A DNA stretch of 50,282 nt from assembly GCA_002293155.1 (NCBI GenBank), contig DBCQ01000054.1:761-51042 (forward strand). The letters run 5' to 3'. The stretch is from Burkholderiales bacterium UBA954. GTDB taxonomy: Bacteria; Pseudomonadota; Gammaproteobacteria; Burkholderiales; Burkholderiaceae_A. Position 1 is the stretch's first letter; each line of letters begins with the position of its first letter. Below are positions 1 to 9,443 of the stretch, piece after piece. The notes beneath the pieces are model-generated. The model was not told the origin of the DNA. It saw only the letters and a program-made list of their open reading frames with translations, and did not search any database. A program made the position numbers and the translations under genes.

Positions 1-26
1 AACTGCTGGCACATCCGAGAGATGGC

Positions 27-515
27 CTACCATCGCTTGAGAGCTTTTTCGTCTTTCTCTCGCGCCGCAACCCACCGATCACCCTGAGGAACTGACTCCT
101 TCTTCCAGAAAGGCGCTTTAGACTTTAGAAAATCCATAATGAACGCGCAGGCCTCGAGCGCAGCCTCGCGATGTGCACTGGTAACCCCCACCCAGACAAT
201 CTCGTCAGCGGGTTGCAACTCTCCAATTCGGTGAATCACCCTCGCCTGAAAGAGTGGCCAGCGCTGATTGGCCTGATCAATAATTTCTTTGATGCTTGAT
301 TCGGTCATGCCGGGATAGTGCTCAAGCGTGAGTGTCTTAACGGATTCCCCTTCATTGAGATCACGCACTGTACCCACGAAAGTTGCGACCGCGCCCACCC
401 GGGTATCCCAGGCGCCGTCTTCTGTCTGCCGAAGGGCGCGAAGCTCGGCCCCTACATCAAAGGCCTGCAGCTGAATCCGAACACTCGCAACGGGGTGATT
501 AACCGCATTCGACAT
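27..515 (-). CDS. moaE: Molybdopterin synthase catalytic subunit MoaE
   Basis: The 162-residue product is the large subunit of molybdopterin synthase. It converts cyclic pyranopterin monophosphate to molybdopterin using sulfur carried on the MoaD C-terminus. The family hallmarks are visible: an N-terminal GAVATFVGTVR segment, an HREAALEACAFIMD helix around 115-128, and the lysine-rich KSKAPFWKKE active-site stretch at 131-140. Length is normal for the family, with a slightly long N-terminus. It is the last visible gene of an operon whose previous members are moaD and moeA, which fixes its identity. The 26 bases beyond its stop at the window edge are uninterpretable. Confidence 0.96.
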   Translation of the reverse strand: MSNAVNHPVASVRIQLQAFDVGAELRALRQTEDGAWDTRVGAVATFVGTVRDLNEGESVKTLTLEHYPGMTESSIKEIIDQANQRWPLFQARVIHRIGELQPADEIVWVGVTSAHREAALEACAFIMDFLKSKAPFWKKESVPQGDRWVAAREKDEKALKRW

Positions 516-522
516 CGTGGCC

Positions 523-777
523 CTAGCCTCCCGTCACCGGTGGGAAAAACGCGACCTCGTCACCATCTCGCACGGGATCAGACTCTTGTGCCATACGCTG
601 ATTGATTGCGCCGCGGATTGCACGCTGCGGATCAAGGGCCTCTGACCAGCGGCTGTCGCGACTACGTAACAATTCTCGCAATTGGGCGAGAGTCTCGACA
701 TGGTCGGGGAGCGCGAGGACTTCCTCTCCGGTGCCGGTTAACTCTCGAAGCGATGCAAATAGCTTGAGATGGATCAT
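523..777 (-). CDS. moaD: Molybdopterin synthase sulfur carrier subunit MoaD
   Basis: This is a small 84-residue ubiquitin-fold protein ending in VTGG. The terminal Gly-Gly is adenylated and thiocarboxylated so that it can donate sulfur to MoaE. The FFPPVTGG ending and the early LFASLRELTG segment are characteristic. Its start overlaps the moeA stop by 4 nt and its stop lies 7 nt before moaE, so the three are probably translationally coupled. No anomaly seen. Confidence 0.95.
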   Translation of the reverse strand: MIHLKLFASLRELTGTGEEVLALPDHVETLAQLRELLRSRDSRWSEALDPQRAIRGAINQRMAQESDPVRDGDEVAFFPPVTGG

Positions 778-1976
778 GATAGGAACTCAGTGTAGGGAAT
801 AAAGCGAATGAATTCACCCCGATGAATCGGGGTTGATGCCGCAAGATCAACTAGGCCCCCGCTCTGCGTCACGGACGACAGAACGGCCGAATTCTGGCGC
901 CCATGAATCTGCACAACCCCCTCTTCATCCAACCAGCCCCGCAGAAACTCGCGCCGTGAATCGGGACTTGTCCAATCAAATCCAGCCACCGCCCGAACGC
1001 CTCGTAACGGCACAATCTCTGCATCCATTCTGGCCAAGAGATAGGGGCGAACCAGCAGCCCAAAAGTTAGCCAGGCGGCCACCGGGTTACCCGGCATGCC
1101 CATTAGCGTCGCACCTCCAATGGCTCCAAATGCAAACGGTTTACCAGGCTTGACCGCGATCTTCCATAGGTCAAGCGATCCCAGATCCGAGATCGCCGCC
1201 TTGATGTGGTCCTCTTCGCCGACCGAGACGCCCCCGCACGTCAGGATCACATCACAATGCCGGCTCGCCTCCGCGAGACCCGCGGTCGTTGCCTCACGCG
1301 TGTCCGGCAGGCAGCCCATATCGCGCACCTGACAGCCAAGCGCCTTTGCGAGACTAAGAATCATTGGTCGATTGCTGTCATAAATCTGGCCAAAACCCAG
1401 CGGCTCGCCGGGCTGTCGTAATTCGTCTCCGGACGAGAAGACTCCAACAGTAGGTGGCTTAACCACTCGAAGCATTTCAACTCCAACCGATGCGCAGAGG
1501 GCGACATCTGCAGCAGACAGACGTCTTCCCTTGGTAAGGATAGTCTGCCCCTTCGCCAAATCACCCGCGCGGACTCGAACGTTATGTCCCGGCGCTATTG
1601 GTGTTGTTAAACGAACCCGACCATCGCTGGTGAGAACGACCTCTTCTTGCATTACCACCGCATTCGCACCAGAGGGAATGGGCGCACCGGTAAAGATCCT
1701 TGCGACCGTACCGCTTCGAAGCGGCTCACCGGGATGTCCCGCGGGAATGCGCTGGCTCACCTCCATCGGTTCTGGGGCATTATTCATCTCCACCGCAATT
1801 CCAACATAGCCATCCATCTGGCTGTTGTCATAGGCAGGCACATCAATCAGAGAGGTGATGTCTTCGGCCAGCACACGGCCAAACGCAGATCCGAGCGGCA
1901 CACCCTCAACCGCTAACCGATCGCAGCGCCTGGCCTGAGCAATCAGAATCTGGATTGCGTCATCAAGCGATTTCAT
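774..1976 (-). CDS. moeA: Molybdopterin molybdenumtransferase MoeA
   Basis: A 400-residue MoeA that inserts molybdate into adenylylated molybdopterin, the last step of molybdenum cofactor synthesis. Visible motifs are DNSQMDGYVG near residue 50, the SSGDELRQPGE stretch near 180, the TCGGVSVGEEDHIK molybdate/pterin-binding motif near 245-260, and GMPGNPVAAW near 295. Length matches the family (about 400-410). It lies 3 nt downstream of thrC and overlaps moaD by 4 nt. Its adenylylating partner MogA is encoded far away at 26390-26980. Joining moeA-moaDE to hom-thrC is usual in Burkholderiales. Confidence 0.96.
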   Translation of the reverse strand: MKSLDDAIQILIAQARRCDRLAVEGVPLGSAFGRVLAEDITSLIDVPAYDNSQMDGYVGIAVEMNNAPEPMEVSQRIPAGHPGEPLRSGTVARIFTGAPIPSGANAVVMQEEVVLTSDGRVRLTTPIAPGHNVRVRAGDLAKGQTILTKGRRLSAADVALCASVGVEMLRVVKPPTVGVFSSGDELRQPGEPLGFGQIYDSNRPMILSLAKALGCQVRDMGCLPDTREATTAGLAEASRHCDVILTCGGVSVGEEDHIKAAISDLGSLDLWKIAVKPGKPFAFGAIGGATLMGMPGNPVAAWLTFGLLVRPYLLARMDAEIVPLRGVRAVAGFDWTSPDSRREFLRGWLDEEGVVQIHGRQNSAVLSSVTQSGGLVDLAASTPIHRGEFIRFIPYTEFLS

Positions 1977-1979
1977 AGC

Positions 1980-3455
1980 TTACTGCAGCGCCCTCTGGGC
2001 AATGATGTCTTTTAGGGCCGCGACATCTTGGCCGATGGCCACGACACGCTGAGGCAGAGATTCAATCGACTCTAAACCCTTCGGTCTTGGCGCGGGGCGA
2101 TGAAGCGCTTCTTCAATCGTCTCGGAGAATTTTGCAGGCAGTGCGGTCTCAAGACAGACCATTGGCACTCCCGCCTCAAGGTAGCGACGGCCAACGAACA
2201 CACCATCCGCAGTATGCGGATCAATGACACGATGATATTTCTGATCAATATCGCGTATTGTTTCCAATCGATTCTGATGTGTGCTCTTGCCCGAAACTAA
2301 CCCGCTAGCTTTGACTGCCCTCCAAGCCTCATTAAGTTTGGCAGACTGTTGGCTGCGAGTATCCTGCAGATCGAACTGGCCTGTCTGGGCGAGTTGCTTC
2401 CAGAGTGCGCCACAGGCCTCTCCATCTCCACCCAGCATCAGGAACACAAAACGTTCAAAATTTGATGCCTTGGAGATATCCATCGACGGGCTTGAGGTTG
2501 CGAAGGTCTCGCGAGCACTGCGCACACGGTAAGTCCCCGTGCGGAAAAACTCATCAAGGACATCATTTTCATTAGTGGCCACAATCAGTCGATGAATCGG
2601 CAGCCCCATTGTCTTCGCAATCACGCCCGAAAACACGTTACCAAAGTTCCCCGAAGGAACGGAGAACGATACTCGATCGCCGATCGACAGCCCATTGGCC
2701 GCGACCGCCGCAAAGTATCCCTTAAAGTAATACACCACCTGCGCCATGATGCGGGCCCAATTAATGGAGTTCACGGTGCCAATACGCCAACGCGCTTTGA
2801 ATGCGAGATCGGCCGAGACCGCCTTCACCATATCTTGGCACTCATCAAACACACCCTCGACAGCCAGGTTGTGGATATTGGGCTCTTGCAACGAATACAT
2901 CTGCGCCCGCTGAAAACCACTCATTCGGCCCTGAGGCGACAACATAAATACCGATACCGCCTTCTTGTCCCGCATCGCATACTCTGCTGCGCTTCCGGTA
3001 TCCCCCGAGGTCGCCCCGAGGATGTTGAGTGTCTGCCCACGCCGGGTAAGTGCAGTCTCAAAGAGTTGGCCCAGCATCTGCATTGCCATATCTTTGAATG
3101 CAAGCGTCGGGCCATTGGAGAGCTCAAGAATCGCGATGGGGGCTCCCGACTCGATACCCAATGACGTTAACGGCGCGATCTCCGTTGAGCCAAACTTCTC
3201 CACCGTATAGGCCGCAGCGCAGAGGCGGTCAAGCACCGGGCGGTCAATATCGTCTGCGAAACGAGAAATAATCTCCGCGGCCAGTGATGGGTAACTAAGC
3301 GTCGATAAGCGAATCAGCATTGGTCTATCAATGGCGGGAATCTCTGACGGCATTGCCAACCCACCATCACGGGCAAGGCCCTCGAGCAGGATATCTTCAA
3401 ACGCGCCCATCTCTGAAGCGATTCCATTACTGCGGGTTGAACGGTAGCGCAGCAC
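1980..3455 (-). CDS. thrC: Threonine synthase
   Basis: A 491-residue PLP enzyme converting O-phosphohomoserine to threonine. The N-terminus (RYRSTRSNG) fits the longer threonine synthase class. The PLP lysine lies in GPTLAFKDMAMQ near residue 115. A phosphate-binding ATSGDTGSAAE loop follows, then the VPSGNFGNVFSG segment near 268-280. It is separated from hom by 12 nt and from moeA by 3 nt, so homoserine made by Hom is consumed by its operon neighbour. Homoserine kinase (thrB) is not in this window and must be elsewhere. Confidence 0.96.
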   Translation of the reverse strand: MLRYRSTRSNGIASEMGAFEDILLEGLARDGGLAMPSEIPAIDRPMLIRLSTLSYPSLAAEIISRFADDIDRPVLDRLCAAAYTVEKFGSTEIAPLTSLGIESGAPIAILELSNGPTLAFKDMAMQMLGQLFETALTRRGQTLNILGATSGDTGSAAEYAMRDKKAVSVFMLSPQGRMSGFQRAQMYSLQEPNIHNLAVEGVFDECQDMVKAVSADLAFKARWRIGTVNSINWARIMAQVVYYFKGYFAAVAANGLSIGDRVSFSVPSGNFGNVFSGVIAKTMGLPIHRLIVATNENDVLDEFFRTGTYRVRSARETFATSSPSMDISKASNFERFVFLMLGGDGEACGALWKQLAQTGQFDLQDTRSQQSAKLNEAWRAVKASGLVSGKSTHQNRLETIRDIDQKYHRVIDPHTADGVFVGRRYLEAGVPMVCLETALPAKFSETIEEALHRPAPRPKGLESIESLPQRVVAIGQDVAALKDIIAQRALQ

Positions 3456-3467
3456 CCTAGATTCCCT

Positions 3468-4784
3468 TCAAGAAAACGACTCAAGCCGAAGCACAACCAC
3501 TTCTGACAACACCGTTTTCAACGCCTCAATCTTACGGATTGCGTCGCGCATTTTCTTTTCAATACAGCGATGGGCAATTAAGACGACATCGGTCTCGTCA
3601 GCGCCTTCGTCGGGCTCTCGCTGAAAGAATGCGTCGATTGAGATTCCGCCATCGGCGAGCGCCCGCGTAATATCCGCCAACACGCCGGGCTGATCTCTAA
3701 CCCGCAGCCGCAGGTAATAGCCCGACTCAATCTCATCGATTGGGACAACAGAGCGCATGACAATTTCTGCGGACTGAAAACCAAGATCAGGCACCCGATG
3801 TCCCGAATCGATCGCAAGGGTTCTGGCGACATCCACCAAGTCTGCGATCACAGCACTCGCCGTAGGCTCCGCACCCGCCCCCTTGCCGTAATACATCGTG
3901 TGGCCCACTGCGTCGCCCTTCACCCAGACCGCATTCATCGCGCCCTCAACATTGGCGATCAACTTCTTTGACGAAATGAGTGTGGGGTGGACTCGTAACT
4001 CAACGCCATTGGCATGCTGCTTGGTAATCCCTAACAATTTAATTCGGTAGCCCAGCTGCTCGGCATAGCGGATATCCTTGGCCTGCAAGGAGGAAATACC
4101 TTCGATGTGGGCCCGGTCAAACTGCAATGGAATTCCAAAGGCAATCGATGCCATGATCGTCGCCTTGTGAGCAGCATCAATGCCCTCAATATCAAACGTC
4201 GGATCGGCCTCGGCGTAACCCAGGCGCTGAGCCTCTTTTAACACCTCGCTAAAGGCAAGCCCCTTGTCGCGCATCTCTGACAAGATAAAATTAGTGGTCC
4301 CATTGATGATGCCAGCGATCCACTCAATCTTGTTGGCAGTAAGCCCTTCTCGCAGGGCTTTAATAATCGGAATTCCCCCCGCCACGGCCGCCTCATAGGC
4401 CACCATCACCCCTTTCGCCTGAGCGGCTGCAAAAATCTCGTTGCCGTGAATGGCAAGAAGCGCTTTATTAGCCGTAACGACATGCTTGCCCTGACGAATC
4501 GCTTCAAGCACAAACTCCTTTGCGAATCCGTAGCCACCAATGAGCTCGATCACGACGTCGATTTCCGCATCCTTTGCCAGGGCCATCGCATCGGCCGTAA
4601 ACCGAGCCGACCCCTTTGTAAGCGTTTGGGCTTTTGCCGCGTCGAGATCCGCCACCGCAGTAATCGCGATGCTGCGACCAGCACGGCGGCGTATTTCCTC
4701 TGCATTTCGAGCCAGCACCGCCCAGGTGCCGCCACCCACGGTGCCCAGGCCGGCCAGTCCAACGCGTAATGGCTGGGCGCTCAT
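3468..4784 (-). CDS. hom: Homoserine dehydrogenase
   Basis: A 438-residue monofunctional homoserine dehydrogenase that reduces aspartate semialdehyde to homoserine. It has an N-terminal Rossmann motif ([12 protein letters not shown], 9-20), the central catalytic region with [11 protein letters not shown] and [12 protein letters not shown], and a C-terminal ACT domain starting at about residue 355 ([15 protein letters not shown]). The ACT domain implies allosteric feedback, usually by threonine. There is no fused aspartokinase domain. It overlaps the upstream aminotransferase stop by 4 nt and precedes thrC in the same operon. Confidence 0.96.
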   Translation of the reverse strand: MSAQPLRVGLAGLGTVGGGTWAVLARNAEEIRRRAGRSIAITAVADLDAAKAQTLTKGSARFTADAMALAKDAEIDVVIELIGGYGFAKEFVLEAIRQGKHVVTANKALLAIHGNEIFAAAQAKGVMVAYEAAVAGGIPIIKALREGLTANKIEWIAGIINGTTNFILSEMRDKGLAFSEVLKEAQRLGYAEADPTFDIEGIDAAHKATIMASIAFGIPLQFDRAHIEGISSLQAKDIRYAEQLGYRIKLLGITKQHANGVELRVHPTLISSKKLIANVEGAMNAVWVKGDAVGHTMYYGKGAGAEPTASAVIADLVDVARTLAIDSGHRVPDLGFQSAEIVMRSVVPIDEIESGYYLRLRVRDQPGVLADITRALADGGISIDAFFQREPDEGADETDVVLIAHRCIEKKMRDAIRKIEALKTVLSEVVVLRLESFS

Positions 4785-6001
4785 TGAAGCTCCCCCCCGG
4801 CCGAATCGGGTGGCGTCGCAATCAGACCATCTTTACGAAACATCTCCTTGATTCCGCGTACCGCCTGCCGTGTTCTCTGCTCATTTTCAATCAGCGCAAA
4901 TCGCACATGATCGTCGCCGTATTCTCCAAACCCAATTCCCGGCGAAACCGCGACCTTCGCCTCAATCAGTAACTTCTTTGCAAACTCTAAAGAGCCCATG
5001 TGTTGATAGGCAGGCGGTATCTCAGCCCAGACATACATCGAGGCACGCGGCACCTCAACATCCCACCCCGCTTCCTTCAGTCCCTTAGTAAGCACATCTC
5101 TACGGGCTTGATACTTCATGCGAACCTCTTCGACACAATCCTGTGGGCCCTCCAGCGCGATGACTGAGGCCACTTGGATGGGCGTGAAGGTGCCATAGTC
5201 GTGGTAACTCTTGATTCGGGCAAGCGCGTTGACCAGTTCTTTATTGCCCACCATGAATCCGACCCGCCAGCCTGCCATGTTGTAACTCTTACTCATGGTG
5301 AAAAACTCAACCGCAACGTCGCGCGCACCCGGGACCTGCATGATCGAGGGCGGCTTGAACCCATCGAAACAAATATCCGCGTAGGCGAGATCGTGAACCA
5401 CCAGAATATCGTGCTGCTTAGCCAGAGCGATGATCCGCTCAAAAAAATCATACTCAACGCATTGCGCGGTCGGATTGCTGGGAAAGCCCAGAATAATCAT
5501 CTTGGGCTTCGGGATTGATTCTCGAATATTGCGTTCAAGCTCTTGAAAAAAATCAAGGCCGCGGCTCATCCGAAACGACTGGATACTGGCGCCCGCAATA
5601 ATGGCGCCGTAAATATGAATCGGGTAGCTGGGATTGGGCACCAAGACGGTGTCTCCGTGATCTAGGGTCGCCAACATCAGGTGTGCAAGGCCCTCTTTAG
5701 AACCAATCGTGACAATCGCCTCGGTCTCAGGGTCGAGATCAACATCGAACCGGGTCTTGTACCAGTTACAAATCGCCTTGCGAAGCCGGGGGATGCCCTT
5801 CGACACTGAATAGCCGTGGGTATGCTCCTTACCCGCGGTCTCGACCAGCTTTTCAACAATATGCTTGGGCGTGGGCCCATCCGGGTTGCCCATACTCATA
5901 TCGATGATGTCTTCGCCTCGCCGCCTAGCGGCCATCTTGAGCTCGCCCGTAATGTTAAAGACATAGGGCGGTAAACGGGCAATACGCGGGAAAGGCTTCA
6001 T
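4781..6001 (-). CDS. alaC: Alanine-type PLP aminotransferase (AlaC-like)
   Basis: A class I/II fold-type I aminotransferase of about 406 residues. Near the N-terminus it shows [19 protein letters not shown] and [11 protein letters not shown], the signature of the AlaC/YfdZ-type glutamate-pyruvate transaminase group. The PLP lysine lies in [16 protein letters not shown] chose the ATG at 6001 because upstream in-frame extension to 6034 would need a TTG start and adds a proline-rich stretch. It heads the hom-thrC-moeA-moaDE operon. The exact donor and acceptor cannot be read from sequence; LL-diaminopimelate aminotransferase is a related but less likely alternative. Confidence 0.88.
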   Translation of the reverse strand: MKPFPRIARLPPYVFNITGELKMAARRRGEDIIDMSMGNPDGPTPKHIVEKLVETAGKEHTHGYSVSKGIPRLRKAICNWYKTRFDVDLDPETEAIVTIGSKEGLAHLMLATLDHGDTVLVPNPSYPIHIYGAIIAGASIQSFRMSRGLDFFQELERNIRESIPKPKMIILGFPSNPTAQCVEYDFFERIIALAKQHDILVVHDLAYADICFDGFKPPSIMQVPGARDVAVEFFTMSKSYNMAGWRVGFMVGNKELVNALARIKSYHDYGTFTPIQVASVIALEGPQDCVEEVRMKYQARRDVLTKGLKEAGWDVEVPRASMYVWAEIPPAYQHMGSLEFAKKLLIEAKVAVSPGIGFGEYGDDHVRFALIENEQRTRQAVRGIKEMFRKDGLIATPPDSAGGELQ

Positions 6002-6100
6002 GGTCTGTTTGGCTCTTGGCCCGGGAGTGGGCAAAACCCTAACTTTAACTTAGCCGGGGCTCTATAAAAAAGTCATGAAAACCTGCTAGCCTATTTCGTG

Positions 6101-6538
6101 ATGGCCTTGTCTCCAGTGACCACGACTTTCACGCCGCAACCCCTTGGCGGCGCCTTTGGAATTAACGCCTACGGCCCCGGCTACGTGGAGGTCAACGGCG
6201 TGAGGCACGCTGCCCCCCTCGTTTTGCACCCCGACACTGGCGCTAACCCCCTGAATGCTTGCTCCGTTGCCAGTCTTGAAGCCCACCACTTCGAGGGCTT
6301 ACTTCCACTTGGCCCCGAAATTGTCTTAGTGGGAACCGGCGAAAAACAGGTGTTTCTCGCCGCCTCGGTGCTTGCGCCGCTCACCAGTAAACGAATAGGG
6401 GTCGAGTGCATGTCCCTTGGTGCTGCTTGCCGTACCTTCAATCTGCTGAGCGCTGAGGGCCGTAAAGTGATGGCCCTCTTAGTGATCGAGCCACCCGCAT
6501 CGGATTGGGCTAGTCAGCCCCCTGAGCACAACCCCTAA
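6101..6538 (+). CDS. Mth938-like (DUF498) domain protein
   Basis: A small protein of about 145 residues with the Mth938/NDUFAF3-like fold signature. FGINAYGPGYVEVNG near the N-terminus is followed by PEIVLVGTGEKQVF and a C-terminal segment ending in ALLVIEP. Bacterial members are widespread, single-domain and of unknown biochemical role; the mitochondrial relative is a complex I assembly factor. GTG at 6098 directly precedes ATG 6101, and I take the ATG. It is transcribed divergently from the aminotransferase operon and sits 23 nt before the PhoH gene, probably co-transcribed with it. Confidence 0.85.
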   Translation: MALSPVTTTFTPQPLGGAFGINAYGPGYVEVNGVRHAAPLVLHPDTGANPLNACSVASLEAHHFEGLLPLGPEIVLVGTGEKQVFLAASVLAPLTSKRIGVECMSLGAACRTFNLLSAEGRKVMALLVIEPPASDWASQPPEHNP

Positions 6539-6561
6539 GCACAGAAAGGCCCGAATTTATA

Positions 6562-8196
6562 ATGCCATTGCCCAAGGCCCCGACGAAACCCGCCACGCTT
6601 TTACAGCCCACTGAAGACCTTGTTGCGAAACCGAATCGCAATAAAAAATCAGCGGCCCGAGGCTTCGTCACTGACGATGAAGACCATGGGGCAATCACGG
6701 CAGCGCCTTCTGCAGTTGGCCTAAACAAGCCCGTTATTCAGAGGCCCCAGGAGATTCTCAGAGAGCCACGACGACGAAGTGATCCCGATTCCGCGAAGAC
6801 ATTTGTGCTCGACACCAATGTGCTGATGCACGACCCCAGCAGCCTGTTTCGCTTCGAAGAGCATGATGTCTTTTTGCCAATGATGACCCTCGAGGAATTA
6901 GATAACCACAAAAAGGGAATGTCCGAGGTCGCCCGTAATGTTCGCCAGGTAACCCGCTCACTCGATGCCTTAATCGATGCAATCTCTGGCGAAGTCGGCG
7001 GTAAAGCAAAAATCGGGGAAGGTATTCCGTTATCGGCGCTCGGCAATAGAGATGCGACTGGCCGGCTATTTTTTCAGACTGCGCCGATTTCAGATAAGCC
7101 AATCCAGGGGATTGAAGGGTTTGAAACCGGCAAAGCGGACAACCAGATTCTTGGCGTCGTCAAAGCCTTGCAGGCCCGGCACAAAGACCGGGTTGTCGTG
7201 CTGGTTTCAAAAGACATCAATATCCGGATTAAGGCCCACGCACTGGGTCTGCCTGCAGAGGATTACTTCAACGATCAGGTCGTCGACGATGCCGACCTGC
7301 TCTACTCCGGGGCAATGGCGCTGCCTGAAGGGTTCTGGGATAGCCATGGCAAAAAGCTCGAGTCTTGGCAACAAAGCGGCTACACCTTCTATCGCATCAC
7401 AGGCCCGCTGTGCTCGGCCTTTCATGTCAACCAATTTGTCTACGAGGAAGGCCCTTCTGCCCTATTTGCAATCGTGCAGGAGGTTCAGGGTCGAACTGCA
7501 GTGCTTCGCACCCTTCGAGACTTCAGTCACACGAAGAACTCGATCTGGGGCATCACCGCCCGCAACCGCGAGCAGAACTTCGCGCTGAACCTCTTAATGA
7601 ATCCAGATATTGATTTTGTAACACTGCTAGGCCAGGCGGGTACTGGGAAGACCCTGCTGGCTCTCGCCTCGGGGTTAGCGCAGATCCTTGAAACCAAAAT
7701 CTATAACGAAATTATCGTAACTCGCGCCACCGTTCCGTTAGGCGACGATATCGGCTTTTTGCCAGGTACTGAAGAAGAGAAAATGCAGCCTTGGATGGGT
7801 GCGCTTGAAGACAACCTTGAGGTCCTTAACCGCGGGGTCGATACCGGTGGCGACTGGGGTCGATCGGCTGCGGCCGATTTGATTCGCACCCGCATTAAAG
7901 TGAAATCACTTAACTTTATGCGTGGCAGAACCTTTATCAATAAGTTTCTGATTATTGATGAGGCGCAGAATCTAACGCCAAAACAGATGAAGGCCTTGAT
8001 CACCCGGGCCGGACCCGGCACTAAAGTAGTCTGCATGGGCAATATTGCGCAGATTGACTCGCCCTACCTCACCGAAGGATCCTCGGGCCTGACCTATGTG
8101 GTCGATCGATTCAAAGGCTGGGGCCACGGAGGCCATGTGACACTTCAACGTGGAGAGCGCTCTCGGCTTGCGGACTTCGCAACGGAGGTTCTTTAA
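6562..8196 (+). CDS. PhoH family ATPase with N-terminal PIN domain
   Basis: A 544-residue two-domain protein of the PhoH2 type. Residues 81-220 form a PIN ribonuclease domain, with VLDTNVLMHD carrying the first catalytic aspartate (D84). The C-terminal PhoH ATPase has Walker A (GQAGTGKT, about 357-364), a TRATVPLGDDIGFLPG motif, and Walker B (IIDEAQNLT). Known PhoH2 proteins couple RNA unwinding with RNA cleavage in vitro; their cellular role is uncertain. The first 70 residues are basic and low complexity. It is followed by two tRNA genes on the opposite strand. Confidence 0.93.
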   Translation: MPLPKAPTKPATLLQPTEDLVAKPNRNKKSAARGFVTDDEDHGAITAAPSAVGLNKPVIQRPQEILREPRRRSDPDSAKTFVLDTNVLMHDPSSLFRFEEHDVFLPMMTLEELDNHKKGMSEVARNVRQVTRSLDALIDAISGEVGGKAKIGEGIPLSALGNRDATGRLFFQTAPISDKPIQGIEGFETGKADNQILGVVKALQARHKDRVVVLVSKDINIRIKAHALGLPAEDYFNDQVVDDADLLYSGAMALPEGFWDSHGKKLESWQQSGYTFYRITGPLCSAFHVNQFVYEEGPSALFAIVQEVQGRTAVLRTLRDFSHTKNSIWGITARNREQNFALNLLMNPDIDFVTLLGQAGTGKTLLALASGLAQILETKIYNEIIVTRATVPLGDDIGFLPGTEEEKMQPWMGALEDNLEVLNRGVDTGGDWGRSAAADLIRTRIKVKSLNFMRGRTFINKFLIIDEAQNLTPKQMKALITRAGPGTKVVCMGNIAQIDSPYLTEGSSGLTYVVDRFKGWGHGGHVTLQRGERSRLADFATEVL

Positions 8197-8281
8197 GCCA
8201 ACAGTCTCGTCGCTTGGGCGAGTCTTTGGTCGTCCGCGATTTCCGCCCACATTTCGCGCCACTTGGCGAACTGAAGGCCTA

Positions 8282-8357
8282 TGGCGTCCCCTAGGGGATT
8301 CGAACCCCTGTACTCACCGTGAAAGGGTGATGTCCTAGGCCTCTAGACGAAGGGGAC
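8282..8357 (-). tRNA. tRNA-Glu (anticodon TTC)
   Basis: Read on the minus strand, this 76-nt sequence folds as a complete cloverleaf. The acceptor stem GTCCCCT pairs with AGGGGAC. The anticodon loop CTTTCAC is held by the TCACC/GGTGA stem and gives anticodon TTC. The T arm contains GGTTCGAATCC. The 3' CCA is encoded. It lies downstream of tRNA-Ala on the same strand with a 30-nt gap, so the pair is probably one transcript. Confidence 0.97.
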
Positions 8358-8387
8358 CCGGAAAAAACGATTTGCCGCGCAGGCTAC

Positions 8388-8463
<76 letters not shown>

Positions 8464-8585
8464 CTGCGGTTCGCCCTTCAGTAAACCCCGCCCACCATTG
8501 CTGGCGAACTTCCTGCGGTCGGGCGACTCAGGCAAGCCCGCAACTTTAAGGGAATAATGTCGAAAAGTCCAATATCGAAAGCTCT

Positions 8586-9443
8586 ATGACCGCCAAAATC
8601 ATCGACGGGGTAGCCCTCGCCAAATCCATCCGAAGCCAGGCCGCACAACGCGCAGACCGCTGTAAATCCCAGGGCCGCCCGCCCGGCTTAACGGTCATTC
8701 TCGTTGGCGATAACCCCGCCAGCCAGGTGTATGTCCGCAACAAGGTAAAGGCCTGCGAAGAGGTCGGCATTCGTTCTCAACTCATTCAAAAGCCCCAATC
8801 TCTGGATCAGTCCGAGCTCCTTGATCTAATTGACCAACTCAACACTGACCCAAGTGTTGATGGGATTTTGGTGCAGCTACCCCTACCGCCTCAGATCGAC
8901 GCCCACCGAGTCATTGAGAGCATTGCCGCGGATAAAGATGTCGACGGATTTCACGTGAGTAACGCCGGTGCCTTGATGACCGGCAAGCCACTCTTTCAGC
9001 CCTGTACGCCTTATGGCGTCATGACCATGCTTGAATCGATATCCGCCCCCATTCGCGGTGCCAACGCGGTAATCCTGGGTGCGAGCAATATCGTAGGTAA
9101 GCCCATGGCGATGATGCTGTTGGCTGCCGGCGCAACTGTCACCATCTGCAACAGCAAAACCAGAAATCTGCAAGAGCACACGCGCCGTGCGGATATTCTG
9201 GTTGCCGCCGTTGGGCGAGCCAGGATGGTGACCGCGGACATGGTCAAGCCGGGCGCGATTGTGATTGATGTTGGAATCAACCGGCTCGCGGATGGCCGAC
9301 TTGCCGGCGATGTGGACACTGCGGCAGTCTGTCGGGTCGCAAGTGCGATAACCCCAGTACCCGGTGGTGTTGGTCCGATGACCATTGCTATGTTACTCAT
9401 CAACACACTTGAATCTGCTGAGCGTCGCCTCAACCTCTCTTAA
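8586..9443 (+). CDS. folD: Methylenetetrahydrofolate dehydrogenase/cyclohydrolase
   Basis: A 285-residue FolD that interconverts 5,10-methylene-, methenyl- and formyl-tetrahydrofolate. Visible motifs are [14 protein letters not shown] (catalytic tyrosine and lysine near residues 49-54), the [11 protein letters not shown] segment near 95, [14 protein letters not shown], the nucleotide-binding [14 protein letters not shown], and the C-terminal [15 protein letters not shown] signature. Length is standard. Its stop codon directly abuts the start of the next gene, so it probably leads a folD-prlC-xth operon. Confidence 0.97.
   Translation: MTAKIIDGVALAKSIRSQAAQRADRCKSQGRPPGLTVILVGDNPASQVYVRNKVKACEEVGIRSQLIQKPQSLDQSELLDLIDQLNTDPSVDGILVQLPLPPQIDAHRVIESIAADKDVDGFHVSNAGALMTGKPLFQPCTPYGVMTMLESISAPIRGANAVILGASNIVGKPMAMMLLAAGATVTICNSKTRNLQEHTRRADILVAAVGRARMVTADMVKPGAIVIDVGINRLADGRLAGDVDTAAVCRVASAITPVPGGVGPMTIAMLLINTLESAERRLNLS

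Noticed and set aside
2592..3164. A 190-residue open frame on the plus strand opposite thrC
   Set aside because: It lies entirely within a well-supported threonine synthase, has no recognisable domain and is an antisense frame of the conserved gene.
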